From assembly GCA_023451735.1 (NCBI GenBank), contig JAEXYH010000079.1:62001-126000 (forward strand): 64,000 bases of DNA. The letters are read 5' to 3'. Under the pieces are notes generated by a model. It was not told the DNA's origin, did not search any database, and was given only the letters and a program-made list of their open reading frames with translations. The position numbers and the translations under genes are program-made. The first letter of the stretch is position 1, and the number at the start of each line of letters is the position of its first letter. Positions 1 through 9,384 of the stretch are shown one piece after another. The stretch is from Pseudomonadota bacterium. GTDB lineage: Bacteria > Pseudomonadota > Alphaproteobacteria > Rhizobiales > Rhizobiaceae.

Positions 1-1935
1 GTCGTCGACGATCAGCCAGCGGAAACCTTCACCCTCGCAATCACGCGCGTGAAGCGCCGGCTTGGAGCGGTAACAGAAGTTGAGATCGCGCACGAGACGG
101 CGCATGCCTTCATGCGGGTGATAGCTGAGCAGGTTCCAGTCGAGAGATTTGCTCTCGCTCCATTCGCTCCACTGGGCGAATTCCTGGCCCATGAACAGCA
201 GTTTCTTGCCGGGATAACCCCACATGAAACCGTAATAGGCTCTGAGGTTGGCGAATTTCTGCCAGTCGTCGCCGGCCATCTTGGCAATCAGCGAGCCCTT
301 GCCGTGGACCACTTCGTCATGGCTGAGCGGCAGCACGAAGTTTTCGGCAAAGGCGTAGACGAGGCCAAAGGTGATGGCGTTGTGATGATGCTTGCGATGC
401 ACGGGCTCGCGAGCCAGATAGCTCAGCGTGTCGTGCATGAAGCCCATATTCCACTTGAAGCCGAAGCCGAGGCCGCCTTCATGCACCGGCGCCGAAACCT
501 TCGGCCATGAGGTCGATTCCTCGGCGATCGTCATCACGCCCGGATGCGCCCCATAAGAGAGCGAGTTCATCTTCTGCAGGAAGCGGACCGATTCCAGGTT
601 TTCCCGGCCGCCATATTCATTGGGGATCCATTCGCCCTCGCGGCGCGAATAGTCGAGATAGAGCATGGAAGCGACGGCATCGACGCGCAGGCCGTCGAGA
701 TGGTATTTTTCTGCCCAGTAGAGCGCGTTGTTGATCAGGTAGGACAGGACCTCGACGCGACCGAAATTGTAGATCGCGGTGTTCCAGTCGGGGTGATAGC
801 CCTGACGCGGGTCTGCATGTTCATAAAGAGCCGTGCCATCGAAATCGCGCAAGCCGTGGGCGTCGGTCGGGAAATGCGCGGGTACCCAGTCAAGGATGAC
901 GCCGATGCCGACCTTGTGGCAGCCGTTGACGAAGCGCGCAAAACCTTCCGGTTCACCGAAACGGGCCGAAGGGGCGTAGAGGCCGGTCGTCTGGTAGCCC
1001 CATGACGGATCATAGGGGTGCTCGGTGATCGGCAGGAACTCGATATGGGTAAAGCCCATATCGGCGCAGTACGGGATAAGTCGCGAGGCAAGCTCATCCC
1101 AGGATAGGAACGAGCCGTCGTCGTTGCGCTGCCACGATCCCGCATGGACCTCGTAGATGGAAATCGCCTGGCGGCGGTGGTCCGCCTTTTCCCAGAATTC
1201 CCGGTGGGCATCGTCTTCCCAGACCTGGCTTAACTCCGGTGCCGTTACGGATGCCGTCTTCGGCCGCATTTCGGCGCGGCGGGCAAAGGGGTCGGCCTTC
1301 AGCGGTTGCAGCTTGCCGTCCTTGCCGATGATCTCGAACTTGTAGGCCGCGCCGGCACGAACGTCGGGCGCAAAGATTTCCCAGATGCCGGTATCCTGGC
1401 GCAGCCGCATGACATGTCGGCGGCCGTCCCAGTTGTTGAATTCACCGACGACGGAGACGCGCTTGGCATTCGGTGCCCAGACGGCGAAATGAAAACCGTC
1501 AACGCCTTCATGCTTGATCGGATGGGCGCCCATCTTGTCGAAGAGGCGCAAATGCGAGCCTTCGCGCAACAGATAGTCGTCCATGGGCCCGAGAACCGGA
1601 CCGAAGGAGTAAGGGTCGGTGACAGCCCATTCCACATCACCGCGCTCGGCACGATAACGGATCGGCTGCAGATGGGCGGCATCGACAAGACCTTCGAAGT
1701 AACCCGCCTCGTGACGGCGGGTCAGTTCGCCCAGTTCTGCGCCGCTCAGCGAAAGCACGGTTACTTCCTCCGCGCCGGGGATGAAGCAACGGGCGCGGTA
1801 TTTTTCGCCGAGCTTGTGGAGCCCAAGCACGGCGAAAGGATTTGCATGCCTGCCTGCCAAAATCGCCTCGATCTCGGATAACGGGATTTCTCCAGGAGCT
1901 CTCCCGTCATCGAGCGCGGTCGGCGATTTTGTCAT
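1..1935 (-). CDS. glgB: 1,4-alpha-glucan branching enzyme GlgB (3' end cut off by the window edge)
   Basis: Transfers alpha-1,4 glucan segments to form alpha-1,6 branches in glycogen. The reading frame stays open for 645 codons from the ATG at 1935 to the left edge, so about 90 C-terminal residues of a typical 730-residue enzyme are missing. Visible signatures: an N-terminal region with GRHANPFAVLG, a CBM48-like segment with FHFAVWAPNAKRVSVVGEFN, the GH13 nucleophile motif LDGLRVDAVASMLY, and the acid/base motif MTIAEESTSWP. The start overlaps the glgP stop by one base (TGATG), so glgB is translationally coupled to glgP. In related rhizobia glgC and glgA usually follow; they would lie to the left of this window. 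Confidence 0.95.
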   Translation of the reverse strand, partial: MTKSPTALDDGRAPGEIPLSEIEAILAGRHANPFAVLGLHKLGEKYRARCFIPGAEEVTVLSLSGAELGELTRRHEAGYFEGLVDAAHLQPIRYRAERGDVEWAVTDPYSFGPVLGPMDDYLLREGSHLRLFDKMGAHPIKHEGVDGFHFAVWAPNAKRVSVVGEFNNWDGRRHVMRLRQDTGIWEIFAPDVRAGAAYKFEIIGKDGKLQPLKADPFARRAEMRPKTASVTAPELSQVWEDDAHREFWEKADHRRQAISIYEVHAGSWQRNDDGSFLSWDELASRLIPYCADMGFTHIEFLPITEHPYDPSWGYQTTGLYAPSARFGEPEGFARFVNGCHKVGIGVILDWVPAHFPTDAHGLRDFDGTALYEHADPRQGYHPDWNTAIYNFGRVEVLSYLINNALYWAEKYHLDGLRVDAVASMLYLDYSRREGEWIPNEYGGRENLESVRFLQKMNSLSYGAHPGVMTIAEESTSWPKVSAPVHEGGLGFGFKWNMGFMHDTLSYLAREPVHRKHHHNAITFGLVYAFAENFVLPLSHDEVVHGKGSLIAKMAGDDWQKFANLRAYYGFMWGYPGKKLLFMGQEFAQWSEWSESKSLDWNLLSYHPHEGMRRLVRDLNFCYRSKPALHARDCEGEGFRWLIVDD

Positions 1936-4397
1936 CAGGCTCTCCAGATTTCCGACGCGTACTGGCGGATTGTGCGGTCCGAAGAGAACCAGCCCATCCG
2001 GGCGGTATTGCGAATTGTTTTTGAATACCAGGATTTAGGGTCTGTCCAGATTTGGTCAACGGTGCGCTGTGCCGCAGCATAGGCATCGAAGTCGGCGGCG
2101 ACCATGAACCAGTCATGGTTATAGATGCCGTCGATCAGTTCCTGGAAGCGCGAGCGGTCATCCGGAGAGAAGACACCGGACGCGATGGCGTTCAGCGCCT
2201 GGGCCAGTTCAGGCGACTGTTCGATCAGCGCGCGGGGATTATGCCCGTCCGAGCGCACCTTCGCCACCTCGTCGGCGGTCAGGCCGAAGATGACGATATT
2301 GTCGTCGCCGACATGCTCGCGCATCTCGACATTGGCGCCGTCGAGTGTGCCGATCGTCAGCGCGCCGTTCAGCGCAAACTTCATGTTGCCGGTGCCGGAT
2401 GCTTCCATGCCGGCGGTCGAGATCTGCTCTGAAAGGTTGGCTGCGGGCACGATGGTTTCCGCCAGCGAGACGTTGTAGTTCGGCACAAAGACGACCTTCA
2501 GCAGACCGCGCACCGACGGGTCGTTGTTGATGACGCGGGCAACGTCGTTGGCCAGCTTGATGATCAGTTTGGCGTTGTGATAACTCGGCGCCGCCTTGCC
2601 GGCGAAGAGTTTTACACGGGGCACCCAGTCCAGCTCGGGATGCGAGCGGATCTGGTCGTAAAGGGCGACAGCCTCGATGATGTTGAGCAGCTGGCGCTTG
2701 TATTCGTGGATGCGCTTGATCTGGATGTCGAACAGGGCCGAGGGATCAAGCCGGATGCCCATGCGGCTGCCGACGAGATTGGCAAGCGCAATCTTGTTGG
2801 TCCGCTTTATGGCGGAGAACTTCTCCTGGAAGCTTGCGTCATCGGCGAACTTGTCAAGTTCGACCAGCGCTTCGGTGTCATCCAGGAACTTGTCGCCGAT
2901 TGCATCGCGGATGAGCGAGGTGAGGCCTGGATTGCACTGCATCAGCCAGCGGCGAGGGGTGATGCCATTGGTTTTGTTGTTGATGCGGGTCGGGTAGAGC
3001 GTGTGCAGATCGGCAAAGACCGTGACCTTCATCAGGTCCGTATGCAGTGCCGAGACACCGTTGATCGAGTGAGAGCCCACAAAGGCCAGATTGCCCATGC
3101 GCACGCGCCGTTCGCCGCCTTCATCGATCAGTGAAATGGCGCGGACCTGGGTATCGGAAAAACGCTTTTCCTTGCGCGCTTCCATCAGGATTTTTGCATT
3201 GATCGCATAGACGATCTGCATATGGCGCGGCAGAAGGCGCTCGAAGAGTGGCACGGGCCAGGTTTCCAGCGCTTCCGGCAGAAGTGTGTGGTTGGTGTAG
3301 GAGAAGGTCTGGCGGACGATTTCCCAGGCCACGTCGAAATCCATGCCGTGGATATCGACGAGCAGACGCATCAATTCGCCGATCGAGACCGCCGGATGCG
3401 TGTCGTTCAGCTGGATCGCGACCTTCTCGTGAAGGTTGGTGAAATCCGGATATTGCTGCAGGTGACGGCGCAGGATGTCCTGTAGCGATGCTGACGAGAA
3501 GAAGAACTCCTGGCGCAGGCGTAGCTCCTGACCGGCCGGATTTGCATCGGCCGGGTAAAGAACGCGGGTGAGCGCTTCCGCCTTGTTGCTCTCGCGCAGC
3601 GCGCCGATATGGTCGCCGGCGTTGAAGGCATCGAGCAGGATCGGGTCGATCGGTTGCGCCGACCACAGCCGCAGCGTGTTGACGCGGTTGCCGCGCCAGC
3701 CGACGATCGGGGTGTCATAGGCCATGGCGATGACGCGTTCGGCCGGCTTCCAGACGTAGCGCGGCAAGTCCTCGTAGCCGCCGACGGTTTCAACCGACCC
3801 GCCAAAGCCGATTTCGTATGAGCTTTCGCGGCGTTCAAATTCCCAGGGGTTGCCGTGGGCGAGCCAGGTTTCCGGTAATTCCACCTGCCAGCCGTCGGCC
3901 ATCTGCTGGCGGAACAAGCCGTGGATATAACGGATGCCGTAACCGTAGGCAGGGATATCGACCGTTGCCATGCTTTCCATGAAACAGGCAGCGAGACGGC
4001 CGAGGCCACCATTGCCGAGTGCGGCGTCGGGCTCAAGACCGGCAATCACAGACACGTCGACGCCGAGAGAAGACAGCGCGTCGCGAATCTCCTGCATCAG
4101 GCCGAGATTGCTGACTGCATCTCGCATCAGGCGGCCGATAAGAAATTCCAACGATAGATAATAAACGCGCTTTTGCCCCGTCCGGTAGGCCTGGCGTGTA
4201 CTCTCCATCCATCTATCGATAATTCTGTCCCGGACGACCAGAATGGTGGCCGTCAGCCAGTCATGGGGCTTGGCCACCTTGGCATCCTTGCCGATGCGGT
4301 AGGTCAGGCGTTCGATGATTTCTTCCGCCATGATTTCGGGGCGGGAAGAGCGCGGGGCGGGATAGGGAATTTCGACGGGGGGAGTTTTATTGTTCAT
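1935..4397 (-). CDS. glgP: Glycogen/starch/alpha-glucan phosphorylase
   Basis: Releases glucose-1-phosphate from glycogen by phosphorolysis with pyridoxal phosphate. The 820-residue product has the usual family length. Recognisable segments are GNGGLGRLAACFMESMAT near residue 130, IQLNDTHPA in the middle, DIQIKRIHEYKRQLLN, and the PLP-lysine region EASGTGNMKFALNG followed by GTLDGANVE. It is the first gene of the visible glg operon and overlaps glgB by one base. The chosen ATG gives MNNKTPPVEIP; no strong Shine-Dalgarno sequence is seen in front of it, so an alternative start is possible. Confidence 0.96.
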   Translation of the reverse strand: MNNKTPPVEIPYPAPRSSRPEIMAEEIIERLTYRIGKDAKVAKPHDWLTATILVVRDRIIDRWMESTRQAYRTGQKRVYYLSLEFLIGRLMRDAVSNLGLMQEIRDALSSLGVDVSVIAGLEPDAALGNGGLGRLAACFMESMATVDIPAYGYGIRYIHGLFRQQMADGWQVELPETWLAHGNPWEFERRESSYEIGFGGSVETVGGYEDLPRYVWKPAERVIAMAYDTPIVGWRGNRVNTLRLWSAQPIDPILLDAFNAGDHIGALRESNKAEALTRVLYPADANPAGQELRLRQEFFFSSASLQDILRRHLQQYPDFTNLHEKVAIQLNDTHPAVSIGELMRLLVDIHGMDFDVAWEIVRQTFSYTNHTLLPEALETWPVPLFERLLPRHMQIVYAINAKILMEARKEKRFSDTQVRAISLIDEGGERRVRMGNLAFVGSHSINGVSALHTDLMKVTVFADLHTLYPTRINNKTNGITPRRWLMQCNPGLTSLIRDAIGDKFLDDTEALVELDKFADDASFQEKFSAIKRTNKIALANLVGSRMGIRLDPSALFDIQIKRIHEYKRQLLNIIEAVALYDQIRSHPELDWVPRVKLFAGKAAPSYHNAKLIIKLANDVARVINNDPSVRGLLKVVFVPNYNVSLAETIVPAANLSEQISTAGMEASGTGNMKFALNGALTIGTLDGANVEMREHVGDDNIVIFGLTADEVAKVRSDGHNPRALIEQSPELAQALNAIASGVFSPDDRSRFQELIDGIYNHDWFMVAADFDAYAAAQRTVDQIWTDPKSWYSKTIRNTARMGWFSSDRTIRQYASEIWRA

Positions 4398-4559
4398 ATA
4401 GTCGCCAATTGTTCTCGGTTGAGCGGGTGGAGGAATGTCCGATTCAGTCGATATGGCAGAATGTTACCGGCACAGTTATGCACCGATGTGAAGACCTTGC
4501 AACGGCGGAATTGAAGATGGTTGCCACAGTGTAACTGCTTGCGTTCTGCTCTAAACGCA

Positions 4560-4588
4560 AAAAGCCCCGCGATGGGCGGGGCTTTGTC
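4560..4588 (-). terminator. Rho-independent terminator after the TadG-like gene
   Basis: On the minus strand a GCCCCGC/GCGGGGC stem with a 5-base loop is followed by a run of T. It begins about 17 bases after the stop codon at 4605, so it ends transcription of the vWA gene before the glg promoter region. Between it and the glgP start (4398-4560) I see no gene. Confidence 0.8.
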
Positions 4589-4604
4589 CCAAATGCTACC
4601 CAGA

Positions 4605-5924
4605 TCAGTGGGTCAGGCGAGTGCCGGTACTGGCGGCCTTGCGGGCGATGTCGCCGAAGGTCTGCACCAGCGATGTCATATCGGTCGGCTCGTAATAGTA
4701 GTCCTCACTGGTGGCACAGGCGCCTAGCAAATTCTTGCCGTTTTCGGGCGCCATGAAGGCGATCGTGTAAATCTCGATACCTTTGCCCTTCTTATCTTTG
4801 TCTGCTTTTGCTTGCTCGCAGAGCTTTCGCACGTCCTTGTCGATAGACGGGTTAAATTGGTTGCTGTTGCCGGTCATTTCACCGTCAGTCATCAGCACGA
4901 TGATACGGGTAAACGACGTGTTGTTCTTTTCGCCATGCGCTGACTTCTCCGCCTCGTTTGAGGCCTGCAAGGCTTTGAAGGCATTGTCCAGAGCGCCGCT
5001 GGCATCGGTGCCGCCTGCAGGCGGCTCAGGCAGCTTCTTGACATAATCGGCCACTTTGCTCGTGCCCCAGGCCATTGCTTCGGGGCTCATCGTCTTATGG
5101 GTGTAGCTGTCGGCGCCGAGGCGGGTCAGATCGCTCGTCGGATCTGCCTTCTGCAATTCACTGAACATGGTCGCGGCGGCGGCCTTAAGCGAAGCCATCT
5201 TGGTGATGTAGTTTGTCTGGGTTTCGTAGTAGTACTCGGTTTCCGTGTAATATACAGTTCGCGTGCAAGTCTGAGGGCGCCAGCCGCTGCCGCAGTTGTA
5301 TGTCTCCTGCCTACTCTTCTGGACATTTCGGCTTTTCCGAACCTGTTTGGTTGGTTGAGCCGGGTTTACCGTCGTTGTATCGTAAGCCATCGACCCGGAT
5401 TCATCGAGCACAAGATACATAGACAGGGCATTTCCCTCTCGACCGCTCCGGGCATAGCTGTCGACCGAGACTTTCATCGAGTTCATTCCCAAGAGACTGG
5501 TCATGCCGTTGAGCGCGATGTCTACGTTGGCGGTCATACGAACTTCATAACTGTCCGCTGTTTTCGACTTAGATGTGGTGGTCGCCGTGACGGTCATGCC
5601 GCTCGTAAGCGCACGCTTCTTCTCGGCGAGTTCTTCCTTCGTCGCTCCCGCGGCCTCATCGCTCTGGAGCGTCTGCCCGATGAAATATGATTTGGCCAGG
5701 GCCTCTGCCTCGGCATTGGTCATATTGCTTTCGCTATTGGCCATAGCGGTTGCGGCGGCGAGCGCTGCGGAATCTGCCAAGGCCTGAATGCGGCCCTTAC
5801 GCTCCATGACGCTTGTTATGTCGAGTGCCATTCCCGCCGCTCCGAGCAGGACCGGCAACATGATCGCCGTAATGATCCCAAAATTACCGCTGCGGTCGTC
5901 TGCAATACGCTTAAAAATGGTCAT
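4605..5924 (-). CDS. TadG-like protein with von Willebrand factor A domain
   Basis: The 439-residue product starts with a TadE/TadG-type N-terminus: a short basic segment, DRSGNFGI, then one hydrophobic helix (about residues 14-36), followed by MERKGRIQALADSAALAAA, typical of Flp pilus-associated pseudopilin-like proteins. A vWA domain follows, with the metal-site motif LVLDESGSM at residues 171-179 and LMTDGEMTG later. Between the first vWA strand and its helix sits an unusual stretch of about 60 residues (183-243), rich in Tyr, Thr, Lys and Arg, with two cysteines (Cys211, Cys220). The start at 5924 has AGGGA about 10 bases upstream; a longer reading frame to 6002 lacks family-like sequence. 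No tad/cpa pilus operon is visible. Likely membrane-anchored with the vWA domain in the periplasm; ligand unknown. Confidence 0.85.
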   Translation of the reverse strand: MTIFKRIADDRSGNFGIITAIMLPVLLGAAGMALDITSVMERKGRIQALADSAALAAATAMANSESNMTNAEAEALAKSYFIGQTLQSDEAAGATKEELAEKKRALTSGMTVTATTTSKSKTADSYEVRMTANVDIALNGMTSLLGMNSMKVSVDSYARSGREGNALSMYLVLDESGSMAYDTTTVNPAQPTKQVRKSRNVQKSRQETYNCGSGWRPQTCTRTVYYTETEYYYETQTNYITKMASLKAAAATMFSELQKADPTSDLTRLGADSYTHKTMSPEAMAWGTSKVADYVKKLPEPPAGGTDASGALDNAFKALQASNEAEKSAHGEKNNTSFTRIIVLMTDGEMTGNSNQFNPSIDKDVRKLCEQAKADKDKKGKGIEIYTIAFMAPENGKNLLGACATSEDYYYEPTDMTSLVQTFGDIARKAASTGTRLTH

Positions 5925-6056
5925 AGTGATCGCCGTCCCTGACTGCGACCTCACATTCGGTCGCCCCGACGGACTTTTGCGCCATAGCACTTGCAAAACC
6001 ACTTAAGGAAAACGCTCGGATTTTATCGATCTGTCGAAATCAGCGCCAAAACGGGG

Positions 6057-6935
6057 CTACTTGACCGGAATCACGTCAACGGCCTGATCGGCCTTTTGAT
6101 TTCCGTAACCTTTAAGGACCCCGATCACCGGTGCCACATCGGAATAGTCACGGCCGTAACCGACGACGATGTGGTCGCCGCCAGCCGACATGTTATTGGT
6201 CGGATCGAATTCGACATAGCCCAGTGCATCGCCGCACCATACGCTCACCCAGGCATGCATGGCGTCTGCTCCTTCCAGGCGCTCCTTGCCCGGCGGCGGA
6301 ATGGTGCGCAGGAAGCCCGAGACGTAACCTGCCGGGATTCCAAGGCTGCGCAGCGCCACGATCATGACATGGGAAAAATCCTGGCAGACCCCGCGTCTCA
6401 GCTTGAAAGCTTCGCTAGGTGTGGTGTCGACCGTCGTCGCCTCGGAATCGTATTTGAAATCCTTGTGAATGCGGGTGCAGAGCGTAGCCGCGATCTCGCG
6501 CACCGTCTGGCCCGGCTTCACGGCTTCGCGCGCGTAGGTTGCGATTGACGGCTCTTCGGGCAATCTTGGGCTGGCGCCTGTCAGGTGATGAGGTGAGGAT
6601 GGATCGACCGACCAGATATCGGCCAGCTCCTTGCGCAACACGTCGAGCGGCGGAGACAGATCCGCCGTCATCGTCGGCGCTTCGACCATGACACGGGCCT
6701 GCATGCGGATATCCAGCCGGTCGTGTGGGGCACGCACAAGAACCGATGTCGCCTGCTGGCCGAAGAAGTCGATGAAGGTGACCTTCTCGTCGGTTGCCGG
6801 TGAGACGGTGACGGAGCCCGCGATCAGGCGCTGCCGATCGGGCAGCGAGAGCGGCAGAAGCCGGATGACGTGGCGGGCGCCGGAAGCAGGCACATCATAG
6901 GCATAACCCATATGGAGAGAGAGGTCGTAGAGCAT
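6057..6935 (-). CDS. Transglutaminase-like cysteine peptidase-fold protein
   Basis: The 292-residue protein has an N-terminal beta-rich transglutaminase-associated region (MLYDLSLHMGYAYD) and a transglutaminase core. The catalytic triad is visible: Cys in RRGVCQDFSHV, His in DAMHAWVSV, and Asp in EFDPTNN. Bacterial members are usually thought to cleave or form amide bonds in peptides rather than crosslink proteins. GGGGAGG nine bases upstream fixes the start at 6935. It is the last gene of a three-gene run and starts 22 bases after the ATP-grasp/alpha-E gene stops. The family is certain; the substrate is unknown. Confidence 0.9.
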   Translation of the reverse strand: MLYDLSLHMGYAYDVPASGARHVIRLLPLSLPDRQRLIAGSVTVSPATDEKVTFIDFFGQQATSVLVRAPHDRLDIRMQARVMVEAPTMTADLSPPLDVLRKELADIWSVDPSSPHHLTGASPRLPEEPSIATYAREAVKPGQTVREIAATLCTRIHKDFKYDSEATTVDTTPSEAFKLRRGVCQDFSHVMIVALRSLGIPAGYVSGFLRTIPPPGKERLEGADAMHAWVSVWCGDALGYVEFDPTNNMSAGGDHIVVGYGRDYSDVAPVIGVLKGYGNQKADQAVDVIPVK

Positions 6936-6957
6936 CAAGTCGTTCCTCCCCTTCAAC

Positions 6958-9378
6958 TCAGCTGCAATAGGTCCGGCCGAGAAGATCGGACAGATTTTCC
7001 AGATCCTTCTCCAGCCTGCGATAGACGTCTTCGCTCATCGTTTCGGGCGTCATCACTGCGAGCCCGGAATGCAGCCGCATCGTTTCCCGATAGAAGGGCG
7101 ACATCTGGCCGTTTTCGAAGGCGTTTGGCAGCTTTTCCACTTCCGTGCGGATTTCGTTCAGCTGGAACAGGATCGAGCGCGGGTTGAGCGGGTCGAGCGC
7201 CAGGAGGTCGTTCACCGTCAGGCGCGCGGTGTTGACGTTGTAGCGGCGGCGGTGGGTCATGACGCTGTCGCCAATCTCCAGCAGCATGTCGAGCGAGCCG
7301 TCAGGCGCATCCGGGCCGGAGAGATGCGCGAGCATGCGTGTCATATGCAAGCCGCGCTCCAGATGGCGGCCGATCGACAGGAAACGCCAGCCGGTGAAAC
7401 GGTACATGTTTTCATGCACGAGACCGGCAAAACCTGCCAGCTTGCGTAACAGGATGGTTGCGGCATGGGCGGCGTCGTCACCCGGCTGCGCGGCTTCGTG
7501 AAAACGCTTGGCTGTCTTGGCAAGGTCGGTCAGCGCCAACCATCCATCCGGAGAGAAACGGTCGCGGATGTTACTAGCGGAGTAGATGGCGCTGTTGATG
7601 TTGGCGAGCAGCGGTTCGGGCATGGCTTTGACCATGTCCATGTCGATCGACTTCAGGTAACGGGCCACATCCGCAAGCAGGGGCGCATCGGGATCGGCGG
7701 ATTCCGCATAACGAAGATGCCAGGAGCGCAGGATGCGCAATGCGCCTTCGGCCCGCTCGATATACCGGCCGAGCCAATAGAGATTGTCGGCGGCGCGGCT
7801 CGGCAGCGAACCCGGCATGTTGCGGGTAAAGCTTTCTTCCGGCGGCAGAAGCGTTGATTTCGACACCGGCTTGTCGGAGACGATCCAGACGTCAGCGGCG
7901 GCACCACCGGACTGCATGGCGATTGCCGCCACATCGTCGCCGGTGCCGATCCGGGCAAAACCGCCGGGCATGATTTCCCAGCCGTTTTCGGTGCGGGCGG
8001 CAAAGACGCGCAGCGACATCGGCCGAGGCGTCAGCTTGCCGTCGATCCAGGTCGGCGTCGTCGACAGCGTGACGACCTCCTGCCCGACGAGCTTTGCACC
8101 CTCGCTCGCAAGCCAGTCGCCGACCGTGTCCTTCGCGGTTTCGGTGAGCGACGAGCCGAGAACGGACTGGCTGTTGTCGTCGAAGAAGGGCAGGCGGGAA
8201 TAGGCGGGGCCGATGACCATGCGCTCGATATTCTTTGCCACATGTTCGCGCTCGGAGGGCTGGCCGCACCACCAGGTGGCGATCGAGGGCAGGATCGGGT
8301 CTTCGCCCAGCAGGCGGCGGCAGATGGTCGGCGCGAAGGCAAGAAGCGCGCGGGTTTCCAGAATGCCGGAGCCGAGAGCGTTGACCAGTGTCAGCGAGCC
8401 GGAGCGTAGCGCCTGCACCATGCCGGGTGTGCCGATATGCGAATTCTGGTCGAGTTCCAGTGGGTCGGCATAGGAGGCATCGAGGCGACGCCAGAGGACA
8501 CCGATCGGTTTCAGGCCGGCAACGGTGCGGACCATGACGCGGTTGTTGACGACCGTCAGGTCTTCGCCTTCGAGCAGCATGAAGCCGAGATAACGGGCGA
8601 TATAGGCGTGCTCGAAATAGGTTTCGTTGGCCGGGCCGGGGGAGAGGACGGCGATGCGGTCATCCGGGTACTGCTTGCGCGATTGCAGCGCATCACGGAA
8701 GGCGCCGAAGAAGGAGGCGAGGCGGTGAACGTGGGTTTCGCCATAGATGTCGGAGAAGGAGCGGGTGGTCGCGACGCGGTTTTCCAGTGCGAAGCCTGCG
8801 CCCGAAGGAGCCTGGGTGCGGTCTGCGAGAACCCACCAATTGCCGTCCGGACCGCGGCCGATTTCGAAGGAGCAGAAATGCAGGTAGTGGCCGCCGACCG
8901 GTTTCACGCCGACCAGAGGACGCAGGAACTCCGGATTGGCGGCGATCAGTTGTGGTGGCAGAAAGCCTTCCTGCACCAGCCGGTTTTCGCCGTAAATGTC
9001 GGCAATCATCGCTTCGAGCAGATCGGCGCGCTGCTGCAGACCGCGGGAAATGCCCTGCCACTCGTCTTCCTTGATCAGGACCGGGATATGAGAGAGGGGC
9101 CAGTTGCGCTCGCCGGTGCCGCCGGGGCCTGAGCCGCCATAGGTGCGGTAAAAGACGCCGGCGTCGCGCAGATAACGGTCGGCGCGGGCGAAGCGCTCGT
9201 GGAGATCGCCTTCCGACAGGCGGCTCAGATGGGCGATGAGGTTCTGCCAGACGGGCTTGATCTCACCCTTGGCGTCGAGCATCTCGTCTGCCACGCCGGG
9301 AAGCGCGGCATAACCGAGGATCGGATCGTTTGCGATCTCCTCATCCATGCGTCGTTCGCTCGCCGTACCGGTCGTCAA
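6958..9378 (-). CDS. Circularly permuted ATP-grasp protein fused to an alpha-E domain
   Basis: The 806-residue fusion has an N-terminal circularly permuted type-2 ATP-grasp region (former DUF404/DUF407, about residues 30-480; segments such as HIPVLIKEDEW, YLHFCSFEIGRG and ILSPGPANETYFEHA) and a C-terminal alpha-E helical region (former DUF403, about 500-806; LPSRAADNLYWLGRYIERAE and RRYNVNTARLTVNDLLALD). In many genomes these are two adjacent genes. ATP-grasp enzymes couple ATP hydrolysis to carboxylate-amine ligation, so this is a likely peptide or amide ligase of unknown substrate. The start is read as TTG at 9378, with AAGGAG 11 bases upstream; an in-frame ATG at 9348 is the alternative. 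The gap to the upstream transglutaminase-DUF2126 gene is 6 bases, indicating one operon. Confidence 0.92.
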   Translation of the reverse strand: MTTGTASERRMDEEIANDPILGYAALPGVADEMLDAKGEIKPVWQNLIAHLSRLSEGDLHERFARADRYLRDAGVFYRTYGGSGPGGTGERNWPLSHIPVLIKEDEWQGISRGLQQRADLLEAMIADIYGENRLVQEGFLPPQLIAANPEFLRPLVGVKPVGGHYLHFCSFEIGRGPDGNWWVLADRTQAPSGAGFALENRVATTRSFSDIYGETHVHRLASFFGAFRDALQSRKQYPDDRIAVLSPGPANETYFEHAYIARYLGFMLLEGEDLTVVNNRVMVRTVAGLKPIGVLWRRLDASYADPLELDQNSHIGTPGMVQALRSGSLTLVNALGSGILETRALLAFAPTICRRLLGEDPILPSIATWWCGQPSEREHVAKNIERMVIGPAYSRLPFFDDNSQSVLGSSLTETAKDTVGDWLASEGAKLVGQEVVTLSTTPTWIDGKLTPRPMSLRVFAARTENGWEIMPGGFARIGTGDDVAAIAMQSGGAAADVWIVSDKPVSKSTLLPPEESFTRNMPGSLPSRAADNLYWLGRYIERAEGALRILRSWHLRYAESADPDAPLLADVARYLKSIDMDMVKAMPEPLLANINSAIYSASNIRDRFSPDGWLALTDLAKTAKRFHEAAQPGDDAAHAATILLRKLAGFAGLVHENMYRFTGWRFLSIGRHLERGLHMTRMLAHLSGPDAPDGSLDMLLEIGDSVMTHRRRYNVNTARLTVNDLLALDPLNPRSILFQLNEIRTEVEKLPNAFENGQMSPFYRETMRLHSGLAVMTPETMSEDVYRRLEKDLENLSDLLGRTYCS

Positions 9379-9384
9379 TTCGCG

